DNA from: Vibrio furnissii CIP 102972
GTDB lineage: Bacteria > Pseudomonadota > Gammaproteobacteria > Enterobacterales > Vibrionaceae
NCBI RefSeq assembly: GCF_000176175.1
Contig: NZ_ACZP01000007.1
Span: 1-57,787, forward strand
Reading direction: 5' to 3'
DNA length: 57,787 nt
Part shown: in pieces, positions 28,202-37,152 of the stretch
Layout of the letters: every line of letters begins with the position of its first letter
How positions within the stretch are numbered: the stretch's first letter is position 1
Program-made: the position numbers and the translations under genes
Notes under the pieces: model-generated
Databases searched by the model: none
Told to the model about the DNA's origin: nothing
The model's input: only the letters and a program-made list of their open reading frames with translations

Positions 28202-29425
28202 TCACTGCCCTTTGATCGCATCGAGCATGCCCCACATCGGCAGGAAAATCCCCAACGCCAACACCAGCACCATGCCTGCCACGATCACCAACAAAATCGG
28301 TTCAATACGCGCGGTCAGGGTTTTCAGATCGTAATCCACTTCGCGATCATAGAAATCCGACACTTCCAGCAGCAGTTCATCAATTCGACCGGTCTCTTCG
28401 CCCACCGCGATCATTTGAATCACCAGCGGTGTAAAAATACCGGTGTTGATCGCTGTTGCAGAGATACTACTGCCCGCTTCAATCGCCGCTTTCATCTCCA
28501 GTAAGCGCGCTTCCAAAAATTTGTTGTCCAGCGCTTCCGCCGCTAACGCCAGCGATTGGTTCAGTGGCACACCCGCACGCAACATCAAAGAAAACGTGCG
28601 AGAAAAACGTGACAACTGAGCGCGATTCACCAAGTTGCCGACAATCGGCATCCGCAGACGAATTTTGTCCCACTTTTCTCGCCCTGACGAAGTATTGAGC
28701 CAGGCACGAAAAGCAAAAAACAGTGCCACCATCGCACCCAACATCACCATCCAGTAATTGACGAAGAAATTCGACATGCCAATCAAGATGCGCGTCGGCA
28801 GTGGCAGTTCTACACCAAAGCGGTTAAACATGCTGGCAAATTGTGGGATCACTTTGACGTTCAAAATAAACATCGCAATCACAATAAAACTCACCACGAA
28901 TGTCGGATAACGCATTGCGGTTTTGATCCGTTTGCGGGTTTCCAGCTCTTGTTCGTAGTAGTTTGCCAGTTGCAGTAACGCTTCATCCAAACGACCGGTA
29001 TTTTCACCCACGTTGATCATCGACACGAACAGCGGGCTGAACACCCCGGCATGCATCTGCATCGATGCTGACAATCCTCGGCCATTCGTCAGTTCGCTAC
29101 ACACCTCTTCCAACGCGTGTTGCAGTTGCTTGTTGGCGCAGTTTTGGGTTAACCCTTTCATCGAACGCAGCAATGGCACGCCCGCTTTGGTCAAGCTGTA
29201 CAGCTGACGACAAAAAATCACCAACACTTCCAAGGGCACCGCTGGCACCAGCAAGGCACGCCAATCAACACTAGCCTTGCCCTGCCCTTTGCCGTGCGAA
29301 ATCGAGGTGGGTATCACGCCTTTATGGAGCAAATTTTCCGCCGCGATGTCTTCTGACGGCGCCTCAATGGAGCCGTTGGCTTTGCTGCCGTCTAAATTCC
29401 GTCCGGAGTAGTGATACGTTGGCAT
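28202..29425 (-). CDS. mshG: MSHA inner-membrane platform protein MshG (GspF/PilC family)
   Basis: Encodes 407 aa. Two GspF domains (about residues 70-190 and 270-395) each carry the family cytosolic bundle and membrane helices, e.g. FCRQLYSLTKAGVPLLRSM and FSRTFSLMLRAGVPLNQSL. GEETGRIDELLLEVSDFYD is the second-copy signature. It anchors the pilus machinery and contacts MshE. It starts 8 bases after mshE. Confidence 0.95.
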   Translation of the reverse strand: MPTYHYSGRNLDGSKANGSIEAPSEDIAAENLLHKGVIPTSISHGKGQGKASVDWRALLVPAVPLEVLVIFCRQLYSLTKAGVPLLRSMKGLTQNCANKQLQHALEEVCSELTNGRGLSASMQMHAGVFSPLFVSMINVGENTGRLDEALLQLANYYEQELETRKRIKTAMRYPTFVVSFIVIAMFILNVKVIPQFASMFNRFGVELPLPTRILIGMSNFFVNYWMVMLGAMVALFFAFRAWLNTSSGREKWDKIRLRMPIVGNLVNRAQLSRFSRTFSLMLRAGVPLNQSLALAAEALDNKFLEARLLEMKAAIEAGSSISATAINTGIFTPLVIQMIAVGEETGRIDELLLEVSDFYDREVDYDLKTLTARIEPILLVIVAGMVLVLALGIFLPMWGMLDAIKGQ

Positions 29426-29433
29426 GCGTTGTC

Positions 29434-31158
29434 CTACAGATAAATGGCTTGTGCGACACCCGAAGCGTCACCTTCGCCCAGCGCCATCACTTCATCAAGG
29501 CTTACCACCCCTTGCAGCGCCAGTTCCATCGCGGATGCTAACAACGGCTTGTAGTCCTCAGATGCACGCGCCGCTTGCGCAAAACCAACGGCATCGTTGG
29601 CGCGCAGCGCGTCCATCATGTTCTGCTCCAATTCCAGCATTTCAAACACACCAATACGGCCGCGATACCCCGTCAGGTTACAGTTCTGACACCCACGACC
29701 TTTGGAAAAACTTGCCTGTACCTGATTCGGGAAACGCACCGACAACCATTGCTGACGCGCATCATCCAGCGTGTCTTCGGTTTTGCAATCTGGGCACACT
29801 TTGCGCACCAAACGCTGCGCCACCACTGCGCGAACCGCACTGGCAACCAGATACCCCGGCGCGCCCATGTCGATTAAACGCAGCGCACTGTCGACCGCGT
29901 CGTTGGTGTGCAAGGTCGAGAGCACTAAGTGACCCGTCAATGCCGCTCGCAGACCAATTTCCACCGTTTCCTGATCGCGCATCTCGCCGACCAAAATGAT
30001 GTCTGGGTCTTGGCGCAAAAAGGTGCGCAGCAGCGTCGAGAAATCAAGGCCGATTTTTGAGTTCACTTGCACTTGGTTCACTCGCTCGATGCGGTATTCC
30101 ACCGGATCTTCTGCGGTAATGATCTTTTTCCCCGGCGTGTTAAGCTCAGACAACGCGCCATACAGCGATGTGGTTTTCCCCGAGCCGGTTGGCCCGGTGA
30201 CGAGGATCATGCCATGCGGGCGCTTCAACTGGCGGCGAAAACGTACCAACAGATCCGTGGGCATGCCCGCTTCTTCCAACTTACGCACGCCCGACGTTTG
30301 GTTGAGCAAACGCATCACCACCGATTCACCGTGCTGCACTGGCATAGTCGACATCCGAATGTCCACCGATTGCCCTTTAGCACGAATGTTAAAACGCCCA
30401 TCCTGAGGCAGACGTTTTTCGGAAATATCCAAATTCGCCATCAATTTAAGACGCAGCACCAATGCGGGCGCGATGTTGACTTCGTTCAACAAAGTTTCGT
30501 GCAACACCCCATCAATCCGCTGACGCAAACGCAGCATGTTGGCATCGGGCTCGATATGAATGTCGGATGCGCCCACCTGAATCGCGTCTTCAAACAACGA
30601 GTTGATCAACTTAACAACGGTGACTTCTTCGCTGTCGGCATCACCGATGGAGAAGTCAAACGCATCATTGACCTGATGCTCGGCATGCAGTTGCTCGGCA
30701 AACGTCGCGATGTCTTTCGTGCGGCGATAATAGCGGTCAAATCCTTCCACCAGCTGTTTTTCTGGTGCAATGACAAATTCAAAGTTGTTGTTCGGCAGTT
30801 GGTTGAGCAATGATTCTTGGGCAAATAAATCCGCCGGATCACTCATCGCCACACGCAGTGTGTCGCCATGGCGGCCAATCACCAATGCTCGCAGTCGACG
30901 GGCATGCACTTCCGGCAGCAACGGCACCGCGTCGATATCGACATGAGCGCGGCTCAAATCAATCAGCGGCAACGACAATTGCTGAGACAAGAAACTCAGC
31001 ATTTGCTGCTCGGTCAAAAAGCCAAGTTCGATCAGCGTGCTGCCCAGTTTACTGCCGCTTTGGCGTTGAGCCACCAGCGCTTGGTCCACCTGCTGCTCAG
31101 TTACAATACCTTCTTCAACCAGCAAGTCACCCAGGCGTTTACGAAGCTTAATTTGCAC
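29434..31158 (-). CDS. mshE: MSHA pilus extension ATPase MshE with c-di-GMP-binding MshEN domain
   Basis: Encodes 574 aa. Walker A is GPTGSGKT (322-329), Walker B DIILVGE (386-392), and the His box lies near 408-420. The zinc site consists of CPDC (455-458) and C490/C493. The N-terminal MshEN domain carries two copies of the 24-residue c-di-GMP motif: RLGDLLVEEGI...Q (8-31) and KLGSTLIELGF...Q (37-60). This motif was defined on V. cholerae MshE, where c-di-GMP binding drives pilus extension. It overlaps the mshN 3' end by 11 bases. Confidence 0.96.
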   Translation of the reverse strand: MQIKLRKRLGDLLVEEGIVTEQQVDQALVAQRQSGSKLGSTLIELGFLTEQQMLSFLSQQLSLPLIDLSRAHVDIDAVPLLPEVHARRLRALVIGRHGDTLRVAMSDPADLFAQESLLNQLPNNNFEFVIAPEKQLVEGFDRYYRRTKDIATFAEQLHAEHQVNDAFDFSIGDADSEEVTVVKLINSLFEDAIQVGASDIHIEPDANMLRLRQRIDGVLHETLLNEVNIAPALVLRLKLMANLDISEKRLPQDGRFNIRAKGQSVDIRMSTMPVQHGESVVMRLLNQTSGVRKLEEAGMPTDLLVRFRRQLKRPHGMILVTGPTGSGKTTSLYGALSELNTPGKKIITAEDPVEYRIERVNQVQVNSKIGLDFSTLLRTFLRQDPDIILVGEMRDQETVEIGLRAALTGHLVLSTLHTNDAVDSALRLIDMGAPGYLVASAVRAVVAQRLVRKVCPDCKTEDTLDDARQQWLSVRFPNQVQASFSKGRGCQNCNLTGYRGRIGVFEMLELEQNMMDALRANDAVGFAQAARASEDYKPLLASAMELALQGVVSLDEVMALGEGDASGVAQAIYL

Positions 31159-32239
31159 TTTGGGTCTCCTCTAGGCTGGCTAGCACCGCCAGACGGTCGC
31201 GAATAAAGGTTTGCGATTGCGTGGACAATCCCACCTTCAACAACGCTTGTTGATACGATTGTTTGGCCTGTGGCAGTTCAAACGCGCGTTCCTGCTGAAT
31301 TGCCAGCCCCAACCACCAACGCCCGTTGTTGGCGTCTTGCTGCGTCAGTTGTTGATAGCTTTCCAGCGCAAGGTCGTTGTGTTGGCTCTTTTGTGCCAGC
31401 GCCGCGCGCAGTGACAAATAGTCCACCGATGCCGAATTCGGCAAATAGGCCAGTGGCGATAACGCGGCTTCGATTTGTTTCTCTTTCATCAACAACTTCG
31501 CGAGCGCAATACGCAATGTTTCGCCATCATGGTTTAGCTCAATGCCGACCTGTAGTAGATCAAACGCGCGGCGAACATCGCCTTTGCCGTAATAGAGCGC
31601 CGCCAGTTTTTGGCGCACGCGTTCATTTTCTGGGGTGTAACGCAGCGCCTCGCTGTAAGCGCTCACTGCAGATTGAAAATCGTTGCTGTCTAACGCTTTG
31701 CTCGCGCGCACCACCGCCTTTTCCGCCAGTTGTTGTGGTGTCAGTTCCACTTGCTCAATCGAAATTTGTGCAGGCTCCGCTGAGGTGAGCGCCGCATGTT
31801 CTACAGGCTGCGCACTCGCCGTACTGGCAAGAAGCTGCGGTTCCGACGGATGCTCAGCCGCGGTTTGCGACGCGGCAGCGACATTCACGGATGACGGTTC
31901 CTGCGGCGCCACCCGTTGATCTGGCACATTATGTTGAGGTTGCTGATCATTGTTCCGTTGCTGATAAATAGCGACCGGAGAAACGGCTGTTTTTTGCGTA
32001 GGTGATGCGATGCTAGTTTGCACCGGCACAGGCACGCTCACGGAGGTGGTGATGTCGTTGACCGGGGCTTGTTGCGACACCGCCCAACCGCCCACCGCCA
32101 AACTCAACCCAAAGCCGCCCACGGCCCACAACCACGCCGGGCGCTGACGCACTGATGGGACATTCGCGGCTTGGATTTGATCCAACGTCGCATGGTGTTG
32201 TGTTGCGAGCTGCGATAACGCTTTGTTGATCTCACTCAT
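31148..32239 (-). CDS. mshN: MSHA biogenesis protein MshN (TPR)
   Basis: Encodes 363 aa. A cytosolic N-terminus, one membrane helix (about residues 35-54) and a long Gln/Val/Ser/Pro linker are followed by TPR repeats (about 175-360; VVRASKALDSNDFQSAVSAY, then AALYYGKGDVRRAFDLLQVG). The start at 32239 is chosen because it overlaps the mshM stop as ATGA and has GGAG in front. It probably links the inner-membrane ATPase MshM to periplasmic or secretin parts; this is inferred. Confidence 0.9.
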   Translation of the reverse strand: MSEINKALSQLATQHHATLDQIQAANVPSVRQRPAWLWAVGGFGLSLAVGGWAVSQQAPVNDITTSVSVPVPVQTSIASPTQKTAVSPVAIYQQRNNDQQPQHNVPDQRVAPQEPSSVNVAAASQTAAEHPSEPQLLASTASAQPVEHAALTSAEPAQISIEQVELTPQQLAEKAVVRASKALDSNDFQSAVSAYSEALRYTPENERVRQKLAALYYGKGDVRRAFDLLQVGIELNHDGETLRIALAKLLMKEKQIEAALSPLAYLPNSASVDYLSLRAALAQKSQHNDLALESYQQLTQQDANNGRWWLGLAIQQERAFELPQAKQSYQQALLKVGLSTQSQTFIRDRLAVLASLEETQSAN

Positions 32240-33081
32240 CAGTGACTCCATCCCCACAGCATCGGGGTTTTAAATTTCGGTTTGCACGTATCAAACGTAT
32301 CGTGCACCGCAGTAAACAATTGTTGATTCTGAACTCGGGGTTGCTGCGCGTAGTACGCCAGCAGCAGCGACTTATGACACACTTGGTTCAGCAACCGCGG
32401 CACCCCGCGACAAGCGCGCCACAGGGCCTTTTTCTGATGAAGACTAAACAAACTCGGTTGCGCGCCCGATTTTTCAAGGCGGTTGTCGATGTAAGCGACT
32501 GTTTCATTCAGCGTTAAAGGGCGCAGGTGCGCGCTAAACGTGATGCGCTGACGAAACTGGCGCAAATGATGTTGTTCAAGTCGCGCATCGAGCTCAGGCT
32601 GACCAATCAGGACGATTTGTAGCAACTTGGCTTGTTCAGTTTCCAAGTTGCCAAACAAGCGCAGTACTTCCAACGCGTCATCGGACAAGGCTTGCGCTTC
32701 ATCAACCATGGCAATCACCCGTTTGCCCGCAAAATGCAACCGCATCAGCTCCGTCTGAATGCCCTCAACCCAATCGCCCTCATCCGCGATGTCGAGCTTC
32801 AACTCGGTCGCGACCGCTCGACGCAATTCTGCACCGTTGAGCGCCGGATTGGGCAAATAGAGCAACACAATGTCCTGTGCTAAATGCGTCAGCAACATGC
32901 GACACACCATGGTTTTGCCCGTCCCGACTTCACCGGTAATTTTGATCACACCTTCGCCCATGGACAGCGCCGCCCCCACCGTTTGAATCGCTTCAAAATG
33001 CGGCGTAAGCCCAAGGAACAGGCGCGTGTCCGGCGTGAGGTGAAACGGCATCTGAGTCAGGCCAAAGTGTTCCAAGTACAT
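32239..33081 (-). CDS. mshM: MSHA biogenesis AAA ATPase MshM (ExeA-like)
   Basis: Encodes 280 aa. The first residues MYLEHFGLTQMPFHLTPD are the ExeA/GspA start. Walker A is GEVGTGKT (50-57), and Walker B is near VDEAQ (126-130). Sensor region: IVLIGQPELDARL. In type II secretion, ExeA with ExeB helps the secretin assemble at the wall; MshM/MshN resemble this pair. A peptidoglycan-binding domain is absent. Its start follows the mshL stop by 5 bases. Confidence 0.92.
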   Translation of the reverse strand: MYLEHFGLTQMPFHLTPDTRLFLGLTPHFEAIQTVGAALSMGEGVIKITGEVGTGKTMVCRMLLTHLAQDIVLLYLPNPALNGAELRRAVATELKLDIADEGDWVEGIQTELMRLHFAGKRVIAMVDEAQALSDDALEVLRLFGNLETEQAKLLQIVLIGQPELDARLEQHHLRQFRQRITFSAHLRPLTLNETVAYIDNRLEKSGAQPSLFSLHQKKALWRACRGVPRLLNQVCHKSLLLAYYAQQPRVQNQQLFTAVHDTFDTCKPKFKTPMLWGWSH

Positions 33082-33086
33082 CCGCG

Positions 33087-34742
33087 TTACTCCGCGTCCG
33101 GGAACCACTCTTGTAGGAGATCACGCGAGCGTTCAAGCTCTTTCTGCCACGTATTCACGCCAACCACTGTTGGTTTCAGCAAGATCACCAATTCCGTTTT
33201 TTCGGTCAATTCCGTGGTGCTGCGGAACAGATGCCCCAACGCAGGAATATCCCCCAGGAAAGGCACTTTCGATACTTTATTGCTGGTGTTGGTCTTCATC
33301 AGCCCCCCAATCACCACCACGTCGCCATTTTGAGCGCGGATCACTGAATCCGATTCCCGAATCGAACTGCGTGCCAACGGCAGCGTAAATGTACTGTCGT
33401 TGTAGGTAATCTCTTTGTCTTGTTGAGTCACTTCGATCACGCTGGGGTGAACATGCAACAGCACGTTGCCTTTGTCATCGATCTGGGGCGTGACGTCCAA
33501 GGAGATCCCTGAAAAGAAGGGCGTCAGCTCAACATCTGGCGCAGCTTGAGTGTTGTCACCCGAGCCAACCACGCTGGATAAATCGGTCACGTAGTACTCG
33601 TCGCTGCCGACTTTGATCACCGCTTTCTGGTTGTTCGCGGCCGTCACCCGTGGGCTCGACAGCACGTTCAAATCCCCTTGCGTCGCCATAAAGCTCAGCA
33701 CCGAAGAGAAACTGCCGTCTGAGACGGTAATGTTAGTCTGGCCGGACAGCAGCGTGCCAATCGCATCCAACCCGGGCAGGGTCGACGCCGAAGAACCAAT
33801 GCGATCAATCACCACTTTGCCATTGCCAAACGACATATTTGACCAGTTGATGCCTTGTTGATAGCCATCGGTCAGCGTCACTTCCAGAATTTTGGCTTCC
33901 AGAATCACCTGACGCTGCATACGTTGCTGCGACACGTTCAGGAACTGACGCACTTCACGCACTTCGTCAGGATAGGCACGCAAGGTCAATACCCCAGCTT
34001 GCGGCGTCACGACCACACTCTGCCCGCGGCCACTGCCAATCAGCCGTGACACGGCTTTTTCCAATTGTGGCCAGAAATCACTTTCACTGAGCGTTTCAAT
34101 TTCAGTCCCGCCACGCGCTGACGTACTGTTGCTGTTGCTGGAACTGCTGTTGTTGCTACTTGAACTGGACGATGTCGAACTCGAAGAACTTGAGTTGTTC
34201 GAATTGGTATCCGTGTTGGTGATCGTGCCGGTGGTGATCGCCGTTAATGAGCGGCCACTGCGCTTGAATTGCAGGTAATCCACCGGAATGGTCACCGTGC
34301 GTAGGCCCGCCGGATAGACTTGAATCACTTTGCCGACTTTCTCAATCTCATATCCGTACAAATCGCGCACCACATTTAGCGCTTCATCCAACGTGACATC
34401 GGTCAGGTTAACGGTAATACGGCCTTCGACCGCAGGATGCAACGCCACACTGTATTCGCTGTTCTGCACCAAGCTGGCAAAGAAGGCTTTCGCAGCCACG
34501 TTATTGGCCTGAATACGAAAACGCTTTAAGTGCGTTGCAGCGGCTGAATCGCTTGGGGTCAGATCAGGCATTAGATCCGCTTCCACCGACGCAGGCAACT
34601 GTTCTAGTTGGCGACTGTTGGCCTCGTTGATCGACTGATTCAACGACTGCTTCACTTCCACGGGATCTCTGTGTCCCATAGAGCAACCCACCAAGGCGGT
34701 GATCATGACACCGATAGCCACTTTACGCATATGCAAATTCAT
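33087..34742 (-). CDS. mshL: MSHA secretin MshL
   Basis: Encodes 551 aa. The lipobox ALVGC with Cys20 shows it is a lipoprotein. The N-terminal STN-like part (VEGRITVNLTDVTLDEALNVV) is followed by a Ser/Asn linker (177-208), then the secretin domain (VILEAKILEVTLTDGYQQGINWS; the gate region VLSSPRVTAANNQKAVIKVGSDEYY; and VVIGGLMK). It forms the outer-membrane gate for the pilus. Two starts are possible (34742 and 34730, MRKVAIG). Neither has an ideal Shine-Dalgarno. Confidence 0.95.
   Translation of the reverse strand: MNLHMRKVAIGVMITALVGCSMGHRDPVEVKQSLNQSINEANSRQLEQLPASVEADLMPDLTPSDSAAATHLKRFRIQANNVAAKAFFASLVQNSEYSVALHPAVEGRITVNLTDVTLDEALNVVRDLYGYEIEKVGKVIQVYPAGLRTVTIPVDYLQFKRSGRSLTAITTGTITNTDTNSNNSSSSSSTSSSSSSNNSSSSNSNSTSARGGTEIETLSESDFWPQLEKAVSRLIGSGRGQSVVVTPQAGVLTLRAYPDEVREVRQFLNVSQQRMQRQVILEAKILEVTLTDGYQQGINWSNMSFGNGKVVIDRIGSSASTLPGLDAIGTLLSGQTNITVSDGSFSSVLSFMATQGDLNVLSSPRVTAANNQKAVIKVGSDEYYVTDLSSVVGSGDNTQAAPDVELTPFFSGISLDVTPQIDDKGNVLLHVHPSVIEVTQQDKEITYNDSTFTLPLARSSIRESDSVIRAQNGDVVVIGGLMKTNTSNKVSKVPFLGDIPALGHLFRSTTELTEKTELVILLKPTVVGVNTWQKELERSRDLLQEWFPDAE
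34119..34214 (-). repeat. Ser/Asn low-complexity tract within mshL
   Basis: About 32 codons encode only Ser and Asn with a few Thr and Asp (residues 177-208 of MshL). On the plus strand it is built of imperfect GTT/GCT/ACT/GAA triplets. It links the N-domains to the secretin core. In-frame length change is plausible. Confidence 0.75.
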
Positions 34743-34745
34743 ACC

Positions 34746-35081
34746 TTAATTCTTGATATTCAGGGAGAAAAGCTCAAGCTCCCAACGTTGACCACCGCGA
34801 ACCAGCGTGACCGTGGATGGCGTCACTTTCGCGACCTGATAACCACGAATGCTGTCACCCGCCGCCACCAGCTGATCATTGACGATCGCAGAACACTGCT
34901 GCTGGCAAATGATGCTTTGCAGTTCTGGCAACGGATACTGACGCGCCTTCTTTTGTACCTGACTCGGCGCGTAGCCGAGCGGAGCCGTCGGGTCTTCTGC
35001 GGCTTGTAGCGTCATTGAACACAGTAACGCGCCCAGCAATACACCTGCTTTAACCACCGATAAATTCCTCCCGAGAGCCAA
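34746..35081 (-). CDS. mshK: MSHA biogenesis protein MshK (PilP-like)
   Basis: Encodes 111 aa. A signal peptide-like N-terminus (VVKAGVLLGALLCSMTLQAAEDP) precedes a PilP/GspC-like beta domain (LPELQSIICQQQCSAIVNDQL; IRGYQVAKVTPSTVTLVRGG). It probably contacts the secretin. It overlaps mshJ by 32 bases, so the two are translationally coupled. Confidence 0.88.
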   Translation of the reverse strand: MALGRNLSVVKAGVLLGALLCSMTLQAAEDPTAPLGYAPSQVQKKARQYPLPELQSIICQQQCSAIVNDQLVAAGDSIRGYQVAKVTPSTVTLVRGGQRWELELFSLNIKN

Positions 35082-35700
35082 GGGTGTACACCTGCAAAAT
35101 CAAACGGGCTTGTGGGTAGGTTTCCACTTGATATTTAAAGCTGCGCCAAAAATACTTCACAGGCAAACTTTCCAGAGCCAACAAGTAGTCGCGAATCGCA
35201 AAATAATTGCCCGTCAGTTCAATGCGAACGGGATGAATATAATATTTCACCGCATACGAATTGGTTTTAGCCGGAATGATCGATTCCGCGGGTAACGATT
35301 GCAGACTAATCAGCTTCAATTTGCTGCTGCTATCCAGCACGCTTTGCAGCAGTTGCGCCATCTGCGTTGGCGATACCAAGGTTTCGGTGATCTGCGCCAG
35401 ATCCATCGATAGGGACTGACTTTGCTCCAGCAAGGTTGCTAATTCTTGATCAACACTGGCATCGGGATCCTGACTCAACGCCACTTGCAGCTGCTCGATG
35501 CTGAGCTGCATACTTTGATTGGACGAGGTCAGCCCCTGCAATTGCATGGCCTGCTGACCATGTTTCGCCATCAGCGGGTCCACCAGCAGGGTTTGCAGCA
35601 GCAACACCACAGCAATCAAGCCACACAAACCAATCAACCATTTTTCTCGCGGTGAGCGTTTGTCAAATGCGTCAGACCACGCATTCCACTGCTGTTTCAT
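35050..35700 (-). CDS. mshJ: MSHA biogenesis protein MshJ (PilO-like)
   Basis: Encodes 216 aa. A short cytosolic N-terminus, a membrane helix (WLIGLCGLIAVVLLLQTLLV, about residues 21-40), a coiled-coil (about 45-105), then a ferredoxin-like domain (IELTGNYFAIRDYLLALESLP). This is the PilO/GspM pattern. The start overlaps the mshI stop by one base. Confidence 0.9.
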   Translation of the reverse strand: MKQQWNAWSDAFDKRSPREKWLIGLCGLIAVVLLLQTLLVDPLMAKHGQQAMQLQGLTSSNQSMQLSIEQLQVALSQDPDASVDQELATLLEQSQSLSMDLAQITETLVSPTQMAQLLQSVLDSSSKLKLISLQSLPAESIIPAKTNSYAVKYYIHPVRIELTGNYFAIRDYLLALESLPVKYFWRSFKYQVETYPQARLILQVYTLGSREEFIGG

Positions 35701-37145
35701 TATTTCGCTCCCTGTTTGGTTTTGAGCTCAAACGTCACAACATCTTCGTCGTTGCGACCAATCACCAATTGATCGAAGCTGCGTCCAACCAGATGCAATT
35801 CACTTTGGAAGGCTGCGATCCAACTCGGCACCACTTGGGCATCGCGCGCCAAGCCTTGAATATCAAAGCGCTGTTGATCCATGTCAATCTGACTGAGAGA
35901 AATATCGCGGCGCGCCAATTTTGCCAACGCATCCATCACACCGGAATAACCCACTTGCTGTGCATGGTCAAAATCATGAATCGCATTTAAAGAGGCCTGT
36001 TTGGCTTCAATTTCTTTTTTCAGCCGCGCCACCGCCGCCACTTTGCTGGCAGACGGCTGATGCCGATCCAAGTCTTGCTTCAACGTTTTAAATTGTTGGT
36101 TCAATTGCGACGCTTGTTGTTGGACCACACGAAGCTGCTCTGCTTGCTGCGCGGTGGTCCAGCCATACCATCCTGCCGTCATCAGCATCAACACCAACAC
36201 CGCGCCCCACGCGGAGACCATCGTCGTTAACGTGAAGTACTCTTTTTTCGGTTTCAGTGCATCCTGATAAAAGTTAAGCGTATCTGTCGGCGTGAGCGAC
36301 GTATGCTGCGCCAGCACTCGGCCCGATTCCGACGAACATTCATCTTCACATAACGGCGCCACTTTGACGTTCAAACGCTCATTCAGCGCTTGTACTAACT
36401 CGGCGTGGTCTTCGTCATCGCAACACACACGCAGTTGATGAAGGGCCACCCCTTTCATTTGCGACGAGAGATAATCGATGGAGCGCTGCAGCTCAAGCGC
36501 TAAGCCATCCAACTGCAACGCACTGCTTGCCACGCCCGTGATCGGTGCTACGATGCCGCGTAATGTACGCTGAAAGTTGCACCGTTTATCGACAAAGGCA
36601 TCGAGTTTGAAATAGCCGCCTTTGCTGCGTTGCAGCAACAGAAAATGGGACAAGTCTGGTAAACAGTGCGCCCAAACTTCTTGCTCTGGCAGCATGCGTC
36701 CAAGTTGGCACCCGAGCCCTTCCAGCTCAGCCGCCACTTCCAACACCTGCTTCTTGGCCATTACATACGCTTGAATTTTGCTGCTGCCCGTCAGCGGATG
36801 CGCATCAGCCACCACTTCGGTGACTTTTTCATTGATCAGATCTTTGAGTAGGAACGGCAATGCGGCCGGCCACTCTTCTCGCGGAATCGCCGGCTTTTCG
36901 ATTTGATAACTGTGGTACAACTGAGAATGCAACACCACATCGACCGTCACGCCTTTGGCTGCACTCTGTTTGAGCGCCTGCGCTAAGGCTTGAGGCCATG
37001 ATAGATTGGCAAGAGGAACACTGTCGGGTAACACGAGGTCCGTCGACGAGGAAAAATAGATGGCATCTGGCTGAACCACGGCAAAAATAGAGCGGTCAGG
37101 AAGAGTCTTGGGGAGCAGTTTCTTTATCAGAGCATCAATGTTCAT
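35700..37145 (-). CDS. mshI: MSHA biogenesis protein MshI (PilM/PilN-like)
   Basis: Encodes 481 aa. An N-terminal cytosolic region of about 290 residues, a membrane helix (VSAWGAVLVLMLMTAGWYGW), a coiled-coil (QAEQLRVVQQQASQLNQQFK) and a short periplasmic domain. It resembles a fusion of PilM and PilN-like roles of the alignment complex (GspL-like). It starts 7 bases after csrD. Confidence 0.88.
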   Translation of the reverse strand: MNIDALIKKLLPKTLPDRSIFAVVQPDAIYFSSSTDLVLPDSVPLANLSWPQALAQALKQSAAKGVTVDVVLHSQLYHSYQIEKPAIPREEWPAALPFLLKDLINEKVTEVVADAHPLTGSSKIQAYVMAKKQVLEVAAELEGLGCQLGRMLPEQEVWAHCLPDLSHFLLLQRSKGGYFKLDAFVDKRCNFQRTLRGIVAPITGVASSALQLDGLALELQRSIDYLSSQMKGVALHQLRVCCDDEDHAELVQALNERLNVKVAPLCEDECSSESGRVLAQHTSLTPTDTLNFYQDALKPKKEYFTLTTMVSAWGAVLVLMLMTAGWYGWTTAQQAEQLRVVQQQASQLNQQFKTLKQDLDRHQPSASKVAAVARLKKEIEAKQASLNAIHDFDHAQQVGYSGVMDALAKLARRDISLSQIDMDQQRFDIQGLARDAQVVPSWIAAFQSELHLVGRSFDQLVIGRNDEDVVTFELKTKQGAK

Positions 37146-37152
37146 TGGTCAC

